DNA of 64,000 bases, from the NCBI GenBank assembly GCA_028820845.1, contig JAPPII010000076.1, positions 1-64,000 on the forward strand. Direction: 5' to 3'. The translations under genes were made by a program, and so were the position numbers. Source of the stretch: Candidatus Poribacteria bacterium. GTDB lineage: Bacteria > Poribacteria > WGA-4E > WGA-3G. Below, piece after piece: positions 61,901-64,000 of this stretch; position 1 is the stretch's first letter; every line of letters begins with the position of its first letter. The notes beneath the pieces were generated by a model, which worked only from the letters and a program-made list of their open reading frames with translations, did not search any database and had not been told where the DNA came from.

Positions 61901-64000
61901 CTACATACCCAGCCAGCTGCTAAGCATGCCGCCGTACTTGGCGATGAGTCCGGCAAAGACGACAGATACCATAGACATCAACTTAATCAAAATGTTAAGC
62001 GAGGGACCAGAGGTGTCTTTGAACGGGTCACCGACGGTATCACCGACAACAGTGGCTTTATGTTCATCTGACCCTTTTTCACCGTATTCGTCTTTGTGTT
62101 TGCCTTCCTCAATGAATTTTTTGGCATTGTCCCACGCGCCGCCGGCGTTTGCCATCATGATTGCGAGAACGAAACCCGTTGCTAAGCCGCCCGTCAGTAG
62201 ACCGAGCACCCCGCCGACATCAAAAACTAAGCCGACTACAACGGGGACAACAATGGCAATGAGCGATGGAAAAATCATCTCGCGTTGTGCCCCAACTGTT
62301 GAAATCTCGACACATCGGGCATAATCTGGCTTCTCTTCACCTTTCATAATACCGGGTTTCGCGCGGAATTGACGGCGGACCTCTTCGACCATAGCACCCG
62401 CAGCACGTCCGACGGCTTTCATCGTCAAAGCACAGAAATAGAATGCCATCACCGCACCAATGAACAGTCCGATGAGAACTTGGGGGTTCATGAGGGTAAC
62501 GTCGTAATAGTCCATGAATTGGCTAATTGAAACCTTCGCCGTATCAACCATGCCTTCACCGGGTATCTCAAGGGTTTTCTGTCCTGCCAGGTCACTGAGC
62601 CCGTGCCGAATCTCTTCAATATAGGCGGCTAAGAGTGCGAGGGCTGTTAGTGCTGCCGAACCGATAGCGAAGCCTTTACCTGTTGCGGCGGTGGTATTTC
62701 CGAGTGCGTCCAACTGATCTGTGCGTTCCCGGACGCTTTTATCGAGCTCTGCCATTTCAGCATTTCCACCAGCGTTGTCTGCAATGGGTCCGTAGGCATC
62801 CGTGGCAAGCGTGATACCGAGTGTGGCGAGCATGCCGACCGCAGCGATACCGACCCCGTAAAGCCCCATCAACGGTTCCTGCATGCCGCCCGGGAGGTAA
62901 TAACTGATAGCGACCGCGGTGACGATAGTGATGACAGGGATTGCAGTCGATTCCATACCGACCGCAACGCCTTCAATAATCACGGTTGCGGGTCCGGTTT
63001 GTGCCTGTTTTGCGATAGCACGTGTCGGACCGTAGTCGTGAGACGTGAAGACTTCAGTGACTTTCCCGATAATCAAGCCTGCGACGAGTCCAGCAACAAT
63101 CGCACCCCAAATCTGCCATGCATTGGGTAGCTCAAGGTAGATAAGCACAGGCAGCGAGACAAGCGCGATACCTATAGCACTTCCGTTAATGCCTAAGTTA
63201 AGGGATCCCATCAACTGACTCATTGATGCGCCCTCTTTTGTCCGGACGAGATAGATACCGAGAATGGAGAGGATTACCCCAATACCAGCGATAATCATGG
63301 GTGCTGCGAGGTATTTAAGTTGAAGCGCAAGATCGTTGTAATTATTTGCAGCGACAGCGGCAACACCGAGGGCAGCAGTTGCGAGGATTGATCCAGCGTA
63401 AGACTCATAAAGGTCTGCTCCCATGCCTGCGACATCACCGACGTTATCACCGACGTTATCAGCGATGACAGCGGGGTTACGCGGGTCATCCTCTGCAAGC
63501 CCTGTCTCCACTTTTCCGACAAGGTCAGCCCCGACATCGGCAGCCTTTGTATAGATTCCGCCACCCACGCGAGCGAACAACGCCTGTGTTGAAGCTCCCA
63601 TCCCGAAACTCAGCATAATCACCGTAATCTGCGGTAGCGGATTCACTTCAGATAGAAATCCGGGGAATATTTTGGGAAAGAGATAGTAGAGGACCAGAAA
63701 CCATGCGGTGATATCAAGGAGCGCGAACCCGACAACGACCAATCCCATAACTGCGCCAGCACGGAAGGCGACCTTTAATCCGGCGTTGAGTCCTTGCATC
63801 GCTGCACTCGTGGTGCGTGCGGAGGCATTAGTCGCTGTTTTCATGCCGAGGAAACCGCAGAGTCCTGAGAAGAAGCCGCCTGTAAGAAAGGCAAACGGGA
63901 TTACCTTGTTTTGGGCATTAAGGACGAATGCCATGAAGAGAAAAATGAGACAAAGCACAACAAAAACCAGCACCACTACTTTGTATTGTTGTCTGAGATA
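61901..64000 (-). CDS. hppA: Membrane-bound pyrophosphatase, K+-dependent type; N-terminus beyond window
   Basis: At least 699 residues visible; the frame is open to the window edge, and the sequence AYLRQQYKVV-like just before the first inside start shows that about 60 N-terminal residues are missing. Signatures are GGGIYTKAADVGADLVGK (about residues 138-156 as counted from 63976), DNVGDNVGDVAGMGADLYES and DAYGPIADNAGGNAEM. The segment LGNTTAATGKGFAIGSAAL has Ala where K+-independent enzymes have Lys, so this is a K+-dependent enzyme, which may pump Na+ or H+. It couples PPi hydrolysis to ion export. It leads a run into ilvD. Confidence 0.93.
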   Translation of the reverse strand, partial: YLRQQYKVVVLVFVVLCLIFLFMAFVLNAQNKVIPFAFLTGGFFSGLCGFLGMKTATNASARTTSAAMQGLNAGLKVAFRAGAVMGLVVVGFALLDITAWFLVLYYLFPKIFPGFLSEVNPLPQITVIMLSFGMGASTQALFARVGGGIYTKAADVGADLVGKVETGLAEDDPRNPAVIADNVGDNVGDVAGMGADLYESYAGSILATAALGVAAVAANNYNDLALQLKYLAAPMIIAGIGVILSILGIYLVRTKEGASMSQLMGSLNLGINGSAIGIALVSLPVLIYLELPNAWQIWGAIVAGLVAGLIIGKVTEVFTSHDYGPTRAIAKQAQTGPATVIIEGVAVGMESTAIPVITIVTAVAISYYLPGGMQEPLMGLYGVGIAAVGMLATLGITLATDAYGPIADNAGGNAEMAELDKSVRERTDQLDALGNTTAATGKGFAIGSAALTALALLAAYIEEIRHGLSDLAGQKTLEIPGEGMVDTAKVSISQFMDYYDVTLMNPQVLIGLFIGAVMAFYFCALTMKAVGRAAGAMVEEVRRQFRAKPGIMKGEEKPDYARCVEISTVGAQREMIFPSLIAIVVPVVVGLVFDVGGVLGLLTGGLATGFVLAIMMANAGGAWDNAKKFIEEGKHKDEYGEKGSDEHKATVVGDTVGDPFKDTSGPSLNILIKLMSMVSVVFAGLIAKYGGMLSSWLGM

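Noticed and set aside
61689-62324. Plus-strand ORF of 211 codons across the ilvD/hppA boundary
   Set aside because: It spans the ends of two strong minus-strand genes and has no family features.

Overview
The window looks like bacterial chromosome from a Gram-negative, marine or particle-associated uncultivated lineage. The best guess is Candidatus Poribacteria, from the mix of PhyH dioxygenases, a Uma2 nuclease, FG-GAP and LRR/cadherin proteins with C-terminal sorting-type domains, and catabolic-type acetolactate synthase genes. This is recall of gene content, not a search. Genes are dense, mostly with clear GGAGG-type ribosome sites. Many promoters show near-consensus TTGACA-17-TATAAT, so a sigma70-like factor dominates. 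No rRNA, tRNA or CRISPR array was seen.

Layout. 1-2.5 kb is accessory: a partial unknown gene at the left edge, a Uma2-family protein, about 630 bp of gene-poor DNA with palindromes, and a HigBA-like toxin-antitoxin pair. 2.5-7.3 kb (minus strand) holds an ECF sigma factor followed by a DUF4097 protein, a DUF2752 membrane protein and a small membrane protein, then an EamA-like protein and a glycosyltransferase. 7.5-15.2 kb is housekeeping and RNA biology: rpmB, recJ-relA/spoT, a seven-iron ferredoxin, a DUF971 protein, and an unusual protein with a cold-shock domain and two apparent Hfq/Sm-like domains, followed by a YkgJ-type protein. 15.2-16.0 kb carries what look like decayed IS200/IS605 (TnpB) ends. 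16.0-20.1 kb has an amidohydrolase and an alsS-mtnA pair. 20.4-26.2 kb has a secreted subtilase with FG-GAP-like repeats and a HEAT-TM-TPR protein.

26.5-33.9 kb is a solute/transport and catabolism cluster: a peptide/nickel-type ABC binding protein, a D-2-hydroxyacid dehydrogenase, two PhyH dioxygenases and two related ABC-2 permeases. 34.1-40.2 kb has a large LRR/cadherin surface protein, an unrecognised conserved-looking protein with a KOW-like tail, a VCBS-repeat protein and a GNAT. 40.3-44.0 kb is the branched-chain amino acid operon ilvB-ilvN-ilvC behind a T-box leader. ilvD lies apart at 60 kb. 44.6-48.4 kb is a likely restriction-modification island (two-domain SPPY/SPPF methyltransferase and HNH nuclease, tail to tail) bordered by a MITE-like element.

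48.7-64 kb is one co-directional minus-strand run: hppA (K+-dependent type, cut by the right edge), ilvD, a small unknown, a cupin, an enoyl-CoA hydratase resembling the C-terminal part of FadN, fadA-type thiolase, a lactonase, tmk, holB, metG, an AddB-like nuclease and Mn-type sodA. The observations most worth following are the cold-shock/double-Sm fusion, the T-box in an apparently non-Firmicute genome, the restriction-modification island with its palindromic promoter operator, and the sigma-DUF4097-DUF2752 unit.
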